A stretch of 64,000 nt of DNA from Stenocarpella maydis (lineage: Eukaryota > Ascomycota > Sordariomycetes > Diaporthales > Diaporthaceae): the NCBI GenBank assembly GCA_002270565.1, contig NQMI01000052.1, positions 186,001 to 250,000 of the forward strand, written 5' to 3'. The position numbers and the translations under genes were made by a program. Below are positions 1 through 12,719 of the stretch, piece by piece. The notes under the pieces were generated by a model. It was not told the origin of the DNA and did not search any database. It worked only from the letters and a program-made list of their open reading frames with translations. The stretch's first letter is position 1. Each line of letters starts with the position of its first letter.

Positions 1-2
1 AC

Positions 3-119
3 CGAGGCACTGTTGTGGACAAGGTCGCGCCCAGCGACTCGGGAAGGGATTTGTTGAGCAGAATCTGGGAGGCCAGCGAAGCCCAAACAACCAGAAGCGA
101 TGTGTGGACATTTTTCTAG
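3..119 (+). CDS. possible 3' end of an unrecognised gene (partial)
   Basis: The third frame is open from the window edge to a TAG at 117-119 and gives about 38 residues of ordinary composition, ending in ...SDVWTFF. The segment VVDKVAPSDSGRDLLSRIW reads like a natural protein C-terminus. The second frame is also open over this stretch, so the choice rests on composition alone. The family is not recognised and the rest of the gene lies outside the window. Confidence 0.25.
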   Translation, partial: RGTVVDKVAPSDSGRDLLSRIWEASEAQTTRSDVWTFF

Positions 120-3100
120 AGTTTTGTCCTCTGTTGTTCAGCTGGTGTCTTCAATGTTGACGGGAAGATGGGGTATTTGTTGATCGGGGTGTGGTCAACA
201 CCCTTGTAGGGGGGTACCTTTGGGCAGATGCTACAAGGAGACACTCCGGCTTCTGTGGGCGGACGAATACTGATACCCTTCACTTGGGGAGAGATGGAAT
301 AAAATCCGTCTGATTGTCGTCAAGCCAGCGGCCTGGCACTTGGGCTCGTGCAGCCTCACCACGGATCCAAGCAGCCACTTGATGCTCTCCAGCACGGGAA
401 GATTGTTTGCCACAGCTCACGAGCACACCAGAGTTAGTTGTCAGCCAAGATAGAAATTCAAGGTTAGTAAATCTTCACATCACGGCGAGTGTTATGACTG
501 CTGGCGACCATTAGCGCCGGCGCTTCTACTGACGCCGCTTTATACGTTACTTGAGTAGTGTGTGCATGCTTGGTCGGCATGCAGGTTTGAGTTCACGTTG
601 GCCGCTGATCGCGTGCCTCTGCGGCATTATTGTCAAGGGCTTGCATGCTGGGCAGCTGCAGTTCTCCAAGTCTGTCCGCCCTTGTGTTGCAAACTCTAGA
701 ACGCCCGGGACAGGTCCCAAGGGCTTGAAAGAGTTCTTGATTGCGTCAGTTCATAACTAACGGGCGTTATCGATGCCTATTTTGAATCAGTTTGGCACCA
801 TCGCAGGTGAGCCCATGGCCGGGGGAGATGACGACGACGAGAAAGAAGCATCTTGGTGTCTTGGGACCACACCCGATGAGACGACAGGTGAGGGAGAAAG
901 CCATAGTAAAAGGTCCCTCATCGGAAAAGCTGCAAAGCTTACGACTGCGCTACCACGACTCTGGGATGGTGGAGAGTAAAACTGGCACGCATTGACTGAA
1001 CTTCATCCGGTATTACGAGCTAGGGCCTAATGAGGCTCCTGACTGGGCCCTCTCGAAACATGGCCCTGAGTCGCCATGACACAGATCTTCTCGCCAGCCA
1101 AGATGGATTCCGCACCGGCAACGCGAGAAGCCTTCTTGGACTTTTGCCATTCGCCAATGACGCCGGGAGAATCGCAGCCACACTCCCCTGGGTCAGCTAT
1201 TATTATTGCAGCATCCTTCTTCGACTAGCGGTGGTTTGTGCCAAGCAGCCGAGGATGGTTGCGGCACCAGAAAGCGTGACTTGGCGAAACGTCGTGAGCA
1301 GCTCCAACCCTAGCCCTGCATGGATGGATTTCTAAAAAAGCTTCGCATAGCAAAGAGTGCTGGAGGACCAGCTTGGCTATGGCTAGCGACCGATCTCCCG
1401 GAACCTTGAGTACGGCTATGCGGCCTCGGGGAGAGAGGCCTCGGCAGTCTGGCCTCGGCAGTCTGGCCCGCGCCGTGAGGGCCCCGGGCCTCGAGGGCCT
1501 GCAGTGGTTGGCGCACGGCACACGAGAAGATTTGTTTGACTAGATTCTAGATTTGCCGGCGCCTGCACGAAACATGCAAACAAACTCACAGACGCGGTGC
1601 TGTTAACCCCAATAGATTACCAGACCATGCCTCGTCAGGGTTTAGTACGGAGCAGGACGGAGCAGTGCGGAGTGTTCGGGGGCCAAAAAAAGAAAGAATT
1701 GGCCGCCTCGCCTGGCTCGGACATCACAGATGTTCGGGCCAGGGGACCAAAGCAGACGTCATGTCCGGAAGCCAGCCAGCGGCTGTGGGGCGGGTAAGAG
1801 CCTCAACGCCACAGGTCCCTAGTCTGGGTAGGAGGACCGGCGATTCAAATATCGACCGCGGCTACATACACTTACACGATAGTGTACTACACTAGCAGCG
1901 TACTAGTAATGAGGGAGGGGCTCCTCGCTCGCGTGAGGTTCGCGCTAGCAGAGGTGCGCTGCGACGTTGAGGTAGCACGCGGATACTATGTATGCAACTA
2001 GGTGAGGCAGCACCCGGCTCCCACACCCCGGGCAGCGCAAGCCTTTAGACAGATCTCTTGGTTGGTCTTGAAATACGGGCCCAGGCAGCTCGCCAGCCTA
2101 TCTCGACAGCAGGTTGGGCGGCAGAGCAGCACTGGACCGGCTGGGCAGCGTGTAGCGCAGGCTTGTTGTGTGTGTGTTTAGGAAGAGTTGCACAGGGCCT
2201 CTTGGCGGCGTCTCAGCCGGGGGGGAGGACACGACTCCTCACCGATATACACAACCAATACCAACCCGGACAAGTGCCCGGCAAGCGAGGCGCATTGGAC
2301 TCGCCCAGCCAGTTTTCCCACAGGTCCACCCCCATTTAAGTGAGAGCCAAGTCCGCAAGAACATGCAACGCGTCTCAGAAGCTTTTCTTGGCGACTTGGC
2401 CGTCAAAGACCAGACGCCAAGTGGTGAGCCACGACTATGCAACACCACCGACAAGCCTCACCAAGCCCTCGATGGCGACTCTTGTTCTTTGCCACCATGC
2501 CCGCCACTGGCCCTGCCATGCCCTACCCGGCCCTTGCCCAAGGGACTATGTACCATGGTAAGTGCCCTCCTCCTCCTTCTCTTGGGTTCGTTTCGAGCCG
2601 TTTCAACCTGTTGTTCTGCAATAGACGGCCAGTCACATCCCATCTTGCTCTAGGCCGGCGTCGATCACCGCCAAGAGTTCAAGAATAGGACCTGAGGGGC
2701 AATCACGTTGCCATCTCATACACGCTGCTTACTTGGCTGCCGGAGCGCATGCAAGCCGTGCCGGTCCCATTCCATGATCCTTTGCCCGGGCCTGCGAGCC
2801 CGTGGACGGTGTCCATCAAGGCCAAGCCGATCCGAGTCAAGCGCCTCTCTGGCTCCTCGTAGGATAAAACTCTCTGTCATCCCAACTCTGTTTTCACGAG
2901 CAAACTTTTCTCTCACCCACACGAGCAGCGCTCTTTATTACACTGTCATTCACTTCTCGATCTAGATCTGGTATCTTTTTTTTAAAAAAAAAAAACCACC
3001 AAAACTTTCATTTTAATATATATCTCCCACTTTCCCCACCCGCACTCCTCCAGCAGATCGCAGCCATATCCGTCGTGATACCCGCTTCTTATCCAGCTCC

Positions 3101-3128
3101 ACCCCGAAGAGAAAACAAATCAGTCAAA
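120..3128. other. gene-poor intergenic stretch
   Basis: I see no recognisable gene here on either strand. The open frames are short (at most about 160 codons), overlap in several frames at once, and match no family I know. It has balanced-to-GC-rich sequence, short intergenic palindromes (GTAGTGTAC/ACACTAG-type near 1880), and CT-rich then A/T-homopolymer tracts near 2960-3000 that belong to the promoter of the next gene. Confidence 0.5.
3014..3023 (+). promoter_or_regulatory. TATA-like box upstream of the small secreted protein gene
   Basis: A TAATATATAT run lies about 105 bp before the ATG at 3129, just after a T-run/A-run (about 2977-2995) and before a CT-rich leader. This arrangement is typical of fungal core promoters. 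It is inferred from position and composition only. Confidence 0.35.
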
Positions 3129-3728
3129 ATGCAGTACAGCTTCGTCGTCTTCCTTGCCGCCACGGCCGCCGCGGCCCCGCTTAACATCAACCTGGGCGCT
3201 TACTCTCCTGCCCTGGTAGTCGGTGATGGTGAGATTTCTTTCGCCGGGGGCGGTGCCGCAGCCGCAGCCGGCATCGTCAACACACTCGAGGGCGCCGCCG
3301 CCGCCAGCAACGGAGCCGTTGCCCAGGGCCAGGCCGTCGCCCCCGCCGGTGAGGGTCTCCAGCAGGCCTCGGTCATCAACGAGCCGGTAAGGTCCCGTTC
3401 TCTCGGTATGTTTGTCCCTCGAAGAACCAGTTTGACTAATGACCCTCGTGTTTTCTCCGACTAACAGGCTTCTCTCCCCATCCCAGGCGTGACCAAGGAG
3501 CTCGACCCCCGCGAGGAGGACGAGGAGGAGATCCCCGAGGTCGAGGCCAGGCAAGAAGAGGGCGGCAGCCTCATGAAGCGCCAGACCGGCTTCGACCGCG
3601 CCCTGACGTACGCCGAGGCCGCCCTCCAGAAGGGCCCCAAGATCCAGCTCGGAACCCCTGCATCCGGCGTCGGTATCATTGTCGACAACAACCAGCAGGC
3701 TGCCGCCCAGGTCACGCCCGCCGAGTAG
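3129..3728 (+). CDS. small secreted pro-protein with one KR site (172 aa)
   Basis: Two exons, 3129-3386 and 3468-3728, are joined by an 81-bp intron that starts GTAAGG and ends CTAACAG; removing it keeps the frame. The ATG follows an A-rich leader (AGTCAAAATG). Residues 1 to about 18 form a signal peptide (MQYSFVVFLAATAAAAP). Next comes an Ala/Gly-rich stretch to about residue 80. A very acidic segment (about 95-118) leads to a dibasic Lys123-Arg124, the usual Kex2 cleavage context. The 48-residue tail beginning QTGFDRAL has no Cys. This suggests a secreted pre-pro-protein, possibly matured by Kex2. I do not recognise a family. It could be a cell-wall or effector-like protein, but no function can be assigned. 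Confidence 0.75.
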
Positions 3729-6700
3729 AGGACCTGATGTGTTGTATGGCAGCATCCCATACTACAAGGAGCCTTTTTATTCACATACGACGACGAAATA
3801 CCCCTAATATACTCTTCACGTGCCACGATGGAATTGGATGGGTCTACGGATCAGATTCGCGCGATGTTCTTCTTTCTTGGAATCATGCGCGGAGTGGCTG
3901 GGCGGGCTGGGCGGTGGAGGAAGTTTTGGGCGCGAGGCTAGTCTTCTCACGGATATTACCCCCTTTTGGGGTTTCCGTGGTGTAAAGCATAAGCGACAGC
4001 TTTGTTGTTAATCGCGACATGGAATTCCCCATTTTGTTCTTTTTTAGACCCGCCTTAATTTGGCTGCAAAGTTGCGATAGAGTCAAAACACATTAAAAAG
4101 GGTTAAATCCATGCGGGAAAAGGCTTTGTGTGTCTGTGTGTGAAGTCTTGACGCCTTGTGCTTTGAAACCAACATGCGGAGGCGAGAACCCGATCGAGCA
4201 CCCCAGACGTCGGACTCTTCCAAGATGCCTCTTTTTTTTTTACCTTATTTCGTTGGACGCCATGTCAGATAACCGTTTCAAGTAAGTTGCCGCCAGATGC
4301 TTCACAGCTGCCTTGGCGGGCCGGGGGAAAGCATAAGAAACCATTGTGCACCATGTATGGCGTTTCAATTTTTCGAAAAGCGAGTCGCGCCTGTCTGGCC
4401 TGTTTTGCCCATTTGCGCAGGTTAAATGCAAGTTTAGATAATGTTATGAGCCCAACAGTACGCAGCCAACCGTAGGTTTCAAAGGACGTCAAGTCATTCG
4501 GGTCCCCTACGCCATATTGCCGTACTAATAATTACGGACAGCCTGCTTCGTGGCCCATGCTACATATGTAGGTGACCAGGGCCGGCTCTCCACCACCGGA
4601 AAGGTATCAGTACTCTTACTACCTGTACTGGTAGCAGTAGTATTGCTCCATCACAACACGTGTAGCTCTGATGGCGCCACGGCAAGCTGCATTTGGACTG
4701 AGGTTTCAGTAGATCTCTCACGTCGCTAGTCTGGTAACATTGACTGGCTCCCAGCCAAGGATGCTGAGTTCTGATGCTCATTGATGAACGGCTGGATGAA
4801 CGAGCAATGCGCAATACTACCTACCAAATGTTTATGACCGGATGAAGGGACCGCGTGCATCTCCCCCTCTCCTTTTCTTCTTCTTCTTCCGGAAAATAAA
4901 AGGGAGTACCGTGACTGGATTAAAAATTGAAATCAACCAAGAACGAAACCAGTTACCGATCAAATTGTGATGGGCAGCATGATTGGGAAGCCGGCGCAAG
5001 GAACCAAATGTAGTTACCTGCATGTATGAGAAGACACTTGGGCGTCAAAGTTCCGTCTAATGATCAAGAGCCTGCCACGTTGACTATTGAAGGACTGCTG
5101 GGTCTCCGTGCAAGGAGGGCTCGCATGTGTGTTGGTTGTCGCGCCATCGCCTCCCGCATCCCTGGCAAAATCACGATCAGCAACCCCATCAATCAGATCT
5201 GTCAAAACAAGCTTAGGCTGGCTGGAGTAGATCATGGGCTTTGCGCAAATCTAGAGTCCGATGATCTTCCTGAGCTTGGTCCCATGACCCCCTGCTGTCG
5301 AACATCTCGGATTGTTCTGTGCCCCAAACCCTGCTTTCATCAGCGTTTAGAGTTTCCGCATTCTGCAAGTTGGGCAAGGGGTCTTCGAATGTCCATTGTG
5401 GGAGATGTACTGCCTCAAGTCACTTGCACAACGACATGAACTACCTGTCCGGCTGCGCGGGTGCATTGACCTACGGTTGCCCTCCAGCAGCCCGAGACCC
5501 TGTCACGAGCCTCGGGCTGTTTTTGAGAATCTCAATGTCAACGCGCACCCCTATTACGTCCGAGTGGTATTTGACCAAGACATGTGTGAACGCCACGCCT
5601 TGGCTATTGTGCGAATCATTCGACATAGGAGCCGCGCCTCTGCTGCAGGAACAGAAACCTCACCGAGCACGAATTGATGGGACTTTTAGCGCTCAATACC
5701 TAGGGTAGTGGTCGTGCGTGTCCCACTTTACCCACTCTTCCTATGTCAACGTGTGCATCAAAAGTAGCGTAGTGCCGGTCAATATCCATTGCTCAGGTAA
5801 CTACGTCTGCGTAAGGATCGGGAGACATTGCTATTGACGACACTTTCCAAGATGATCGCGATTGTGTGCAGAGTCCATGAGGGTGCCCTCCGCGATGGGT
5901 TGCAATTTAAAAGTGCATATGATCCTTCGACTCTGCGGTTTTCTTACTAATGCTTGAGCACAGTCGCTGTGGCGAGTCAATTCCAACATCTGTCCCATGT
6001 TGTGGCACGATGAAGTCCACTTGGCTCTTATAGATCGCCTGATCGCCATATTGGTTGCCCAGACCACTGCATACGCCAACTGGGAGAGCATACGTATGCC
6101 TTCCTCCCATTATAGTAGCGTTCCGCCGGCCGAGAGCCCTCACCGCACTGCGGCCCCGACTTAGGTGCCACTGGCGATGGATGCGTTGCCTTCGGAATTT
6201 TCGCACAACGCCTCGGACCGAGCTGCCGTTGCATTTTACAGCACTGTCCCTATCCCTGGAGCTCGTCAAAACAGGCTGGGCCCAGGAACGCGTTGGCTCT
6301 CAAAACCTTGGCCAAGGGTGATGGTGGAGTAGGGGGGCAAGTCCCAGACAAAACAAAAATGAGCGTACTCACAAACCACTACTTGAGCACCTAGGTACAA
6401 GTTGAGTCCCATACCTACAAACTACAGAGGTGTTTAAAATGTGTAAAACTCCTTGGTATGGTTTGGGAAAGTCTTCATTATTATCGCCCCTTCTTTTCAG
6501 GCTAGTATATAACTCTTAGCAACAGTATATAATTGTGAAGTTATACCTAGGTAGGTTATGTTATGAGGGACACATGCCATGGGCGACTATGAGCGCGCTC
6601 ACTCTTGTCCAATGCATATGCGACGCACAAGCCTCCCCGTGCTGCGCAAGGTTTTCTCCATCCCACATACCCTTCGATTCAGCACCTACATAATCACACG

Positions 6701-9002
6701 GCATGTGCGCCTTGCGGCGGGCGTTGCCATGCAGGTCGACGCGTAAGCCCGCGAGGTATGGTTGTAGACCCGCCTTGAAGGGTTGCAGGCCGGGGACTTT
6801 TACGGTGGTATTGCTGCGACACGCTTTGGCCCGTAGAATAGATGCACGATGAAAGCCGCGGCGGCGAATCGGACCATTTTGGCAAATGTAACATTGACAC
6901 ACAATATGCCCATACTTGGCCTCCCATTTGTCTTGGCAAATATCTGCAGACCCGACCATTACCTTTAAAATGTTTCAATTGGGCAAGACGAGAATGTTCC
7001 CCTTTTCTTAACCTTCCGGGTCTTCTTCCTCGCTCCCGAACCTAGGTACTTACTTAGACAGACTACTGAGCCGACCCCCGACTGTGCAAGAGGCACCCGC
7101 AGGCACCCGCAGGCACATGCACGATGCCGCAGCAGCAGGCAAGGGTCTCAGCAACGGGCTAACCGTAGAAAAGAAATACCAGAGGACGGCTTTGGACCAC
7201 GTGATCAACGTTAGGTCACAGAACAAGCGTGTTCCTGTTTCAAACATACCAGTCGACCGTATACGAAGCTTGACCCATCTCTGGAGGCGGCTCACCCAGG
7301 ACCCATGTTCCCTGCGCTTATGACAGGCGAATATGCCGATTACCCGCCACATGGGCACGAAAACGCACAATGCTGCTGTGCACATGTCCGTCTGGGCTTG
7401 TGGCGGGCTTGGTTGGCCCGTGCGGAAGTAACCTCAGGTTTAAACATGCAGAACCGCCAACATTGCGTCAACAACCAGTATTGGGTGACCAGCAGGGCTT
7501 GGTGACATGATTGTTAGTCCAGAACTTGAGCGGTAATGCATCTTCGTGAGGGCGGGGGTCATCTTGCTGCAGCCCCAGGCATGTGTCTAGTGGACTATCC
7601 CTACTCTACCTAGGTAGGTTAGGTACGGTTGTAGGCACATACGAAGATCGGAGTTCTATTGATTCTTGCATGCATCGGGGTCCACCGAATGGGTCTAGGG
7701 CCCTGCATACAAACTGGTGTATATTTGCTTCACTGGAATTATATGTGATGGCTTGGATGGTCTACATGGGCAAAGGGGCCCTTGCGTTGTGACTGTCGCA
7801 TCACTTCGCATGTTTGGACAGTGCACGTACATTCTTTTGCGAGATTTCAAGAGGTTCCTCAGCCGCTGTGAGGTCCGGTAATTCACTTGCTCCACCATAC
7901 TGCGGCTGATCATTAGCTTAAGTCGAGCAGGCACTCTCGCGTCCAAGGCCGGAGCCGGACGAGCGCGACCAACTTTGAACCAAGCGAGATTGGCATAACT
8001 AGGGTAGAGTTCGGTGCGACTTTGGATGATAGATTGATAGATTCATAGATCGAAGTCTCCCTGAAGCCGATCAATCCGTGCCAAGATTCCGGGAAACATG
8101 TATAGTGAATCCTATTATGATATTCTGCAGAGCCGCAACCGACAGCTGGGATCATGGCGTGTACTGTCGAGGCATATGTCGGGCAAGGGTGCTCGGATTC
8201 GTTCATTGTCCCGCCAGGAATGCCCACAGACATCCTTTCATTCAAGTTTAATCCCGTTCTTCCCTTGGAAGGGGTCGTGCAGAGTCGCATTCTACGGCAT
8301 CGATGACTCTTACTCGTGGATAAGGAGGCGATCGCCGACGGCGAGCGCAGGGGAGGTCTCGAAGCAACGCTCTGAGTTCATGAGCCGCATAGGCCGGGTT
8401 GCTTGGTCGATCCATACGCGTCAACGTCGACCTCAACATAGCGCTTTGGTCAGGGCTCGTGCCTCCTGACCTCAGCTCCAAGCTCTATCCAGATTCCTGA
8501 CTCAACCCGTGACGGCCTTGGCCAGCCGGGGCCAAAGACGAGGGACACTCTTTGACCACCTCTTTCCAGCCCGATAAACGAGCACACCGAAGTGCATCTC
8601 AGCGTCTTCATGCATGGGGCAGGAGAGGGGGTGGGGGGTCATGTGGCCTGGTTTCTTTACGTGTCGTCTCCGAGGACCAGATATACCTGAAATTGAGTGC
8701 GCAAGGCCCAAGATGGTGTCTACGCACTTGGCATCTGGGCGCTTGTGTGACCAAGCTCACAATCTCAGAGTATCCATCACCGGTACTCACAAGAAACACC
8801 GGTTCACGGCTTCGAAGTCGAGTCCGGATGTCAAGTGTAATACCATATCAGTAGTATAAGAGACCACTCCCACCGAGAAGACTTTTGTGTCGAGATGTTG
8901 GCATTCACACACTCATTCACCCTTTCCCTCCTTCACTCCTTCACTCTTCCTGGAGACTCCAGACCATACAGTCTCTAAATTCAACTCTCGTTCTCAAACA
9001 AC
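3729..9002. other. long gene-poor stretch between secreted protein and laccase genes
   Basis: Over 5 kb has no frame I can assign. Open frames are at most 137 codons, overlap antisense, and have no domain motif. ACCTAGGTA-type palindromes recur at about 6389, 6543, 7040 and 7608. It may contain old decayed genes, but nothing is clear enough to call. The last 120 bp before 9003 (CT-rich, with CATTCACACACTCATTCACCC) looks like the laccase leader. Confidence 0.5.
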
Positions 9003-10863
9003 ATGAGACCCTCGTTCGTACCAATGCTGGCTGTTGCCGCTGGCGCAACGGCCATGAGCCTGCCTTCACTTGAAGAATTGCCCACCAACCTGATGCCAAG
9101 GCAATCCAACTGCGAGCATGGTCCCACGTCTCGCGGCTGTTGGGGAGCCTTCAGCATCGATACCAACTACTACGACGTATTCCCTGATACAGGTGTCACT
9201 CGCGAGATATATCTCTCCATCGAGGAAGGGCCTTGTTCACCCGATGGGGTTAACACTACCTGTCAGACTGTTAACGGCACAATGCCTGGTCCGCTCATTA
9301 TGGCAAGACAAGAGTCACCAAACACACTCAAAAACAGGCCTGACTAACAATCCTGTAGGCCGACTGGGGAGACCGTGTCAATATTCACGTCACAAACAAC
9401 CTCCCGGTCAACGGGACCGCCATCCACTGGCACGGCATCCGCCAGCTCAACTCTGTGGCTGCGGACGGCGTCCCCGGCATCACCCAGTGTCCCATCGCCC
9501 CCGGGACCACGCTCACCCAGAGCTTCCACCTCACGCAGTACGGCACCACCTGGTACCACAGCCACCTGAGCCTGCAGTACGGCATGGGCGTCGTCGGCCC
9601 CATGATAATCAACGGCCCGGCGACGGCAGACTACGACGAGGACCTGGGCGTGATCACGCTCCAGGACTGGTCGCACGAGCCGGTTTTCGCGCTCTGGGAG
9701 ACGGCCAAGCAGGGGGCGCCGCCCGCAATGGAGAACGGCCTCATCAACGGGCTCAACACGTACAACTGCACGGCAACCGACACCTGCACGGGCATCGTCG
9801 GCCGCAAGTTCGAGACGGTGTTCCAGGCGGGCAGGAAGTACCGCATCCGCCTCGTCAACGTCGCCACGGACGGGCACTTCCAGTTCAGCATCGACGGGCA
9901 CAACCTCACCGTCATTGCGGCCGACCTCGTCCCCATCGTGCCGTACGCGGCCGGCTCGGTGCGGCTGACAATGGGCCAGCGGTACGACGTCATCGTGGAG
10001 GCGAACGCGGCGCCGGGGGACTACTGGCTGCGCGGGCAGTGGGTCGCCGCGTGCATGACAAACCTCAACGCCAACGGCATCACGGGCATCGTGCGCTACG
10101 ACAGCGCCAGCACCGCCGAGCCGACGAGCACCTCGTCCGTCACCCCGGCGACGACGTGCGGCGACGAGCCCTTCGCCAGCCTGGTGCCCCACGTGGCGCT
10201 CGACGTCGGCGCCTTCACCACCACCACCACCGAGAGCGTGGGCTTCAAACTCGACACCTACTTCAAGTGGACCCTCAACGACACAAGCCTGCTGCTGGAC
10301 TGGGCGACGCCGACGCTCGACCGCGTCCTCGACGGCAACCTCACCTGGCCCGCCGCGTACAACGTCGTCTCCGTCAACGGCACCTCGTCCGACTGGGCGA
10401 TGCTGGTCATCCAGGACAGCACCGGGTTTGGCCTGTTCCACCCCATCCACCTCCACGGGCACGACTTCTGGGTGGTCGCCCAGGACGTCGGGACCTTTGA
10501 CCCGGCCACCGCAAACCTCACCACTGTCAACCCACCCCGCCGGGATGTGGCCACCCTCCCGGGCAACGGCGTAAGTAATCCGTCCTCTTTTGATTGCTCT
10601 GAATCCTTGCATCGAGTGTCGGCGCTGACAGGTAGGGCAAACAGTACCTCGCCATAGCCTTTAAGCTGGACAACCCTGGCGCCTGGCTCGTCCACTGCCA
10701 CATCGCGTGGCACGCGTCCGGGGGCTTCGCGATGGAGTTCGTGGAGAGGCAGGGCGAGATTGTCGGCGCCATGCCGACTTCGGACTTCAACGCCGTGCAA
10801 GACACCTGCACTACCTGGGGCTCATTCAACCAGCTGGTCGCTCAGGATGATTCCGGTATCTGA
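9003..10863 (+). CDS. laccase (secreted multicopper oxidase)
   Basis: Oxidises phenolic substrates with O2 reduced to water; secreted. Exons are 9003-9302, 9359-10570 and 10645-10863 (576 aa, normal family length). Intron 1 (9303-9358) has a GC donor (GCAAGA), branch CTAAC and acceptor GTAG; no GT donor keeps the conserved MPGPLIM-ADWGD join. Intron 2 starts GTAAGT at 10571; the acceptor at 10644 is chosen, but one at 10635 is also in frame and adds three residues. A signal peptide covers residues 1 to about 18. Copper ligands: HWHG (123-126), WYHSH (165-169), HPIHLHGHDF (461-470) and HCHIAWH (521-527). The residue ten after the T1 Cys is Phe532. The protein ends DSGI, like the DSGL/V/I plug of ascomycete laccases. 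The 3' end converges on the cation transporter gene. Confidence 0.95.
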
Positions 10864-11270
10864 TGAATGGCCCGTGAGGTGTGGATGGGCGCGTTCTGTT
10901 TAAGTTGCACTTGGCGCTGTTCATCGCATCCTCTCTTGCCCAGGTGGTTGTTGCTCTCTCGTTCCTTCGGCTTGTCAGTGGCATCGTACTTTCAACTTTC
11001 ATTGTAACTTTTGTACCCCATTATCTACCATGTATCCATAGCTTGTGGCATGCACAGATCAAATTTCACGGCATATGACAAAGTCTCTGTTGGGATTACT
11101 TCGTATGAAATGGTGCTTTCCATGTCCGCATTGACCCCATGTCGAATCACTAAATGATATCGCATGACTGTAAGCTGAATCATACCCCTCATCTCTCCAA
11201 ATTCACCTCAGCATAGGTTGGAACTGTGTCCAGTAGGGCCTGACTCTGCGTAATCGGTCGTCACAAAGGC

Positions 11271-12719
11271 CTATTCCTCGTTAGCGGATGACGAACCCAA
11301 CACGTCACAAAGGTCGGAACGCCGTATACTTACTCGATCAACTTCGGGCAGTCCCTCCAGGCAATACTGTAGTGTTTCGGCGATATCGTGAGACCTCATC
11401 AGAGGTGTGCGGGAATCCAACAGAATGTCGACCTCGACCCATACACCGTCGCCAGCGTGGTAAGCCTGCACATTCTTGAAGCCCTCGACGATCGGAGCGA
11501 ACCGCCAGGCGAGGAATATGAGCTTTCGGAACAGCCTGTCATCAACCGCGGAGCCGCTCAGCCGCGTGACATTCTCGAAGGCGGTCCCAGCCCAGTCCCA
11601 GATGATGAAGAGAGATAATATGGCGGCACCGGTTGGGTCGAGCCACCAGGCGTCGACCTGCTTCCCCACCAGGGGGAAGAGGAGCGAGAGAACGTTGAAA
11701 TAGACGTCTGTCTTGCAGTCTTGGGCCAAGGCCTGGACCTGGGTTGTCTTGACCCTAATGCACCCAAACCAGATTATGCCCTTGATCAGGATTGTTGCTC
11801 CCATGGCCGCCATGGCGAGCACTCCGAGGTCAACAGTGGTGTGGTCGCCCGATGGCATGAGCTTCTCGACCGACTCCTGCAGGATCTGTGCAAAGGACAG
11901 GATCATGAAGATGGAGAAGACCAGAATCCCGAGTGGTTCGAGCCTCCTGCGGCCAACAGGGAACCGTCGCTGGAGTGCAGCGAGACGCCACTGCACCAGC
12001 CGGTTGGTGGTCCAGACGATTATGGTGCATAGTAAATCCAGGGCCGAGTCAACTGTCGAGGCGATGAGGGACAATGATGACGAGAAGAAGCAGGCCGTGA
12101 CTTTGGCAGCCAGCAGCACGACGTTCGCTGCCACGTTCACCTGGAAAACCTGTTAATAGTGACAGGTCTGGCGTGGGCCCAGGCCCAGGGCGGGAGCACT
12201 CACGTTGATGGCCCTCCGCGCGCTTCTCTCGGCCTTCCTGCGATGGTCGATCTCGTGCTGGGGAAGGAAGGCCTCGACATCCTCGTTCTGCAGCTGCAGG
12301 TTGCCGGCATGCTCACGGTGGCCGTCGTGATCCCTGTCGGGGTCAAAGGACTCGAGGATGTCATCGGCGATGCTGCGCACGACCGAGTCGACCTCGAGCC
12401 AGTCGTCCAGGGTCTCGTTCTGGTCCTCGTAGAATTGCCTGACCTTCTTGTCCTTGATGGACTTGAGTTCGTCGTCGGACTTTCGGAACTTCTCGAGCTC
12501 GTCGCCCCTGACCGAGTCTATGAGCTTGTGCTTGAGCTGGCTCCTCTCATCCTCCAGCGCGTGGTTTGCGCCGTCCCGGAATCGCAGGATGGCTGGTTTC
12601 GGCTTATACGGGTTTCCGCCGTGCCGGAGGCTTATGCTCCTGCTGCCATTTGTGCTGGTCCTGGAGGCCGGGGAGGCCTTTCCGCTGCCAAAGGCATCCA
12701 GACCATTCCTCCCGACCAT
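11271..12719 (-). CDS. cation diffusion facilitator transporter, Mn-type sites (464 aa)
   Basis: Membrane metal/proton antiporter of the CDF family. Exon 1 is 12204-12719 and exon 2 is 11271-12149 (reverse strand), split by a 54-bp intron with GTGAGT donor and AACAG acceptor; the frame is kept across it. The cytosolic N-terminus (about 170 aa) is basic then acidic and includes FYEDQNETLDDWLEVD, a stretch typical of fungal members. About six membrane segments follow. The metal-site Asp pairs are D206-S-A-L-D210 in TM2 and D316-C-K-T-D320 in TM5. DxxxD in both helices is the pattern of Mn-transporting CDFs, whereas Zn/Fe types usually have His in TM5. A C-terminal cytosolic domain begins near residue 385. 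Mn is therefore the likely substrate, by inference. It is transcribed toward the laccase and divergently from the mannosyltransferase. Confidence 0.9.

Noticed and set aside
1838..1858. GGCGATTCAAATATCG, B-box-like
   Set aside because: It is a short palindrome (CGAT/ATCG) without tRNA structure around it.
9344..10612. 422-codon reverse frame opposite the laccase
   Set aside because: Antisense shadow of a GC-rich gene; repetitive Val/Gly/Asp/Ala composition and no motif, while the forward strand has all copper sites.
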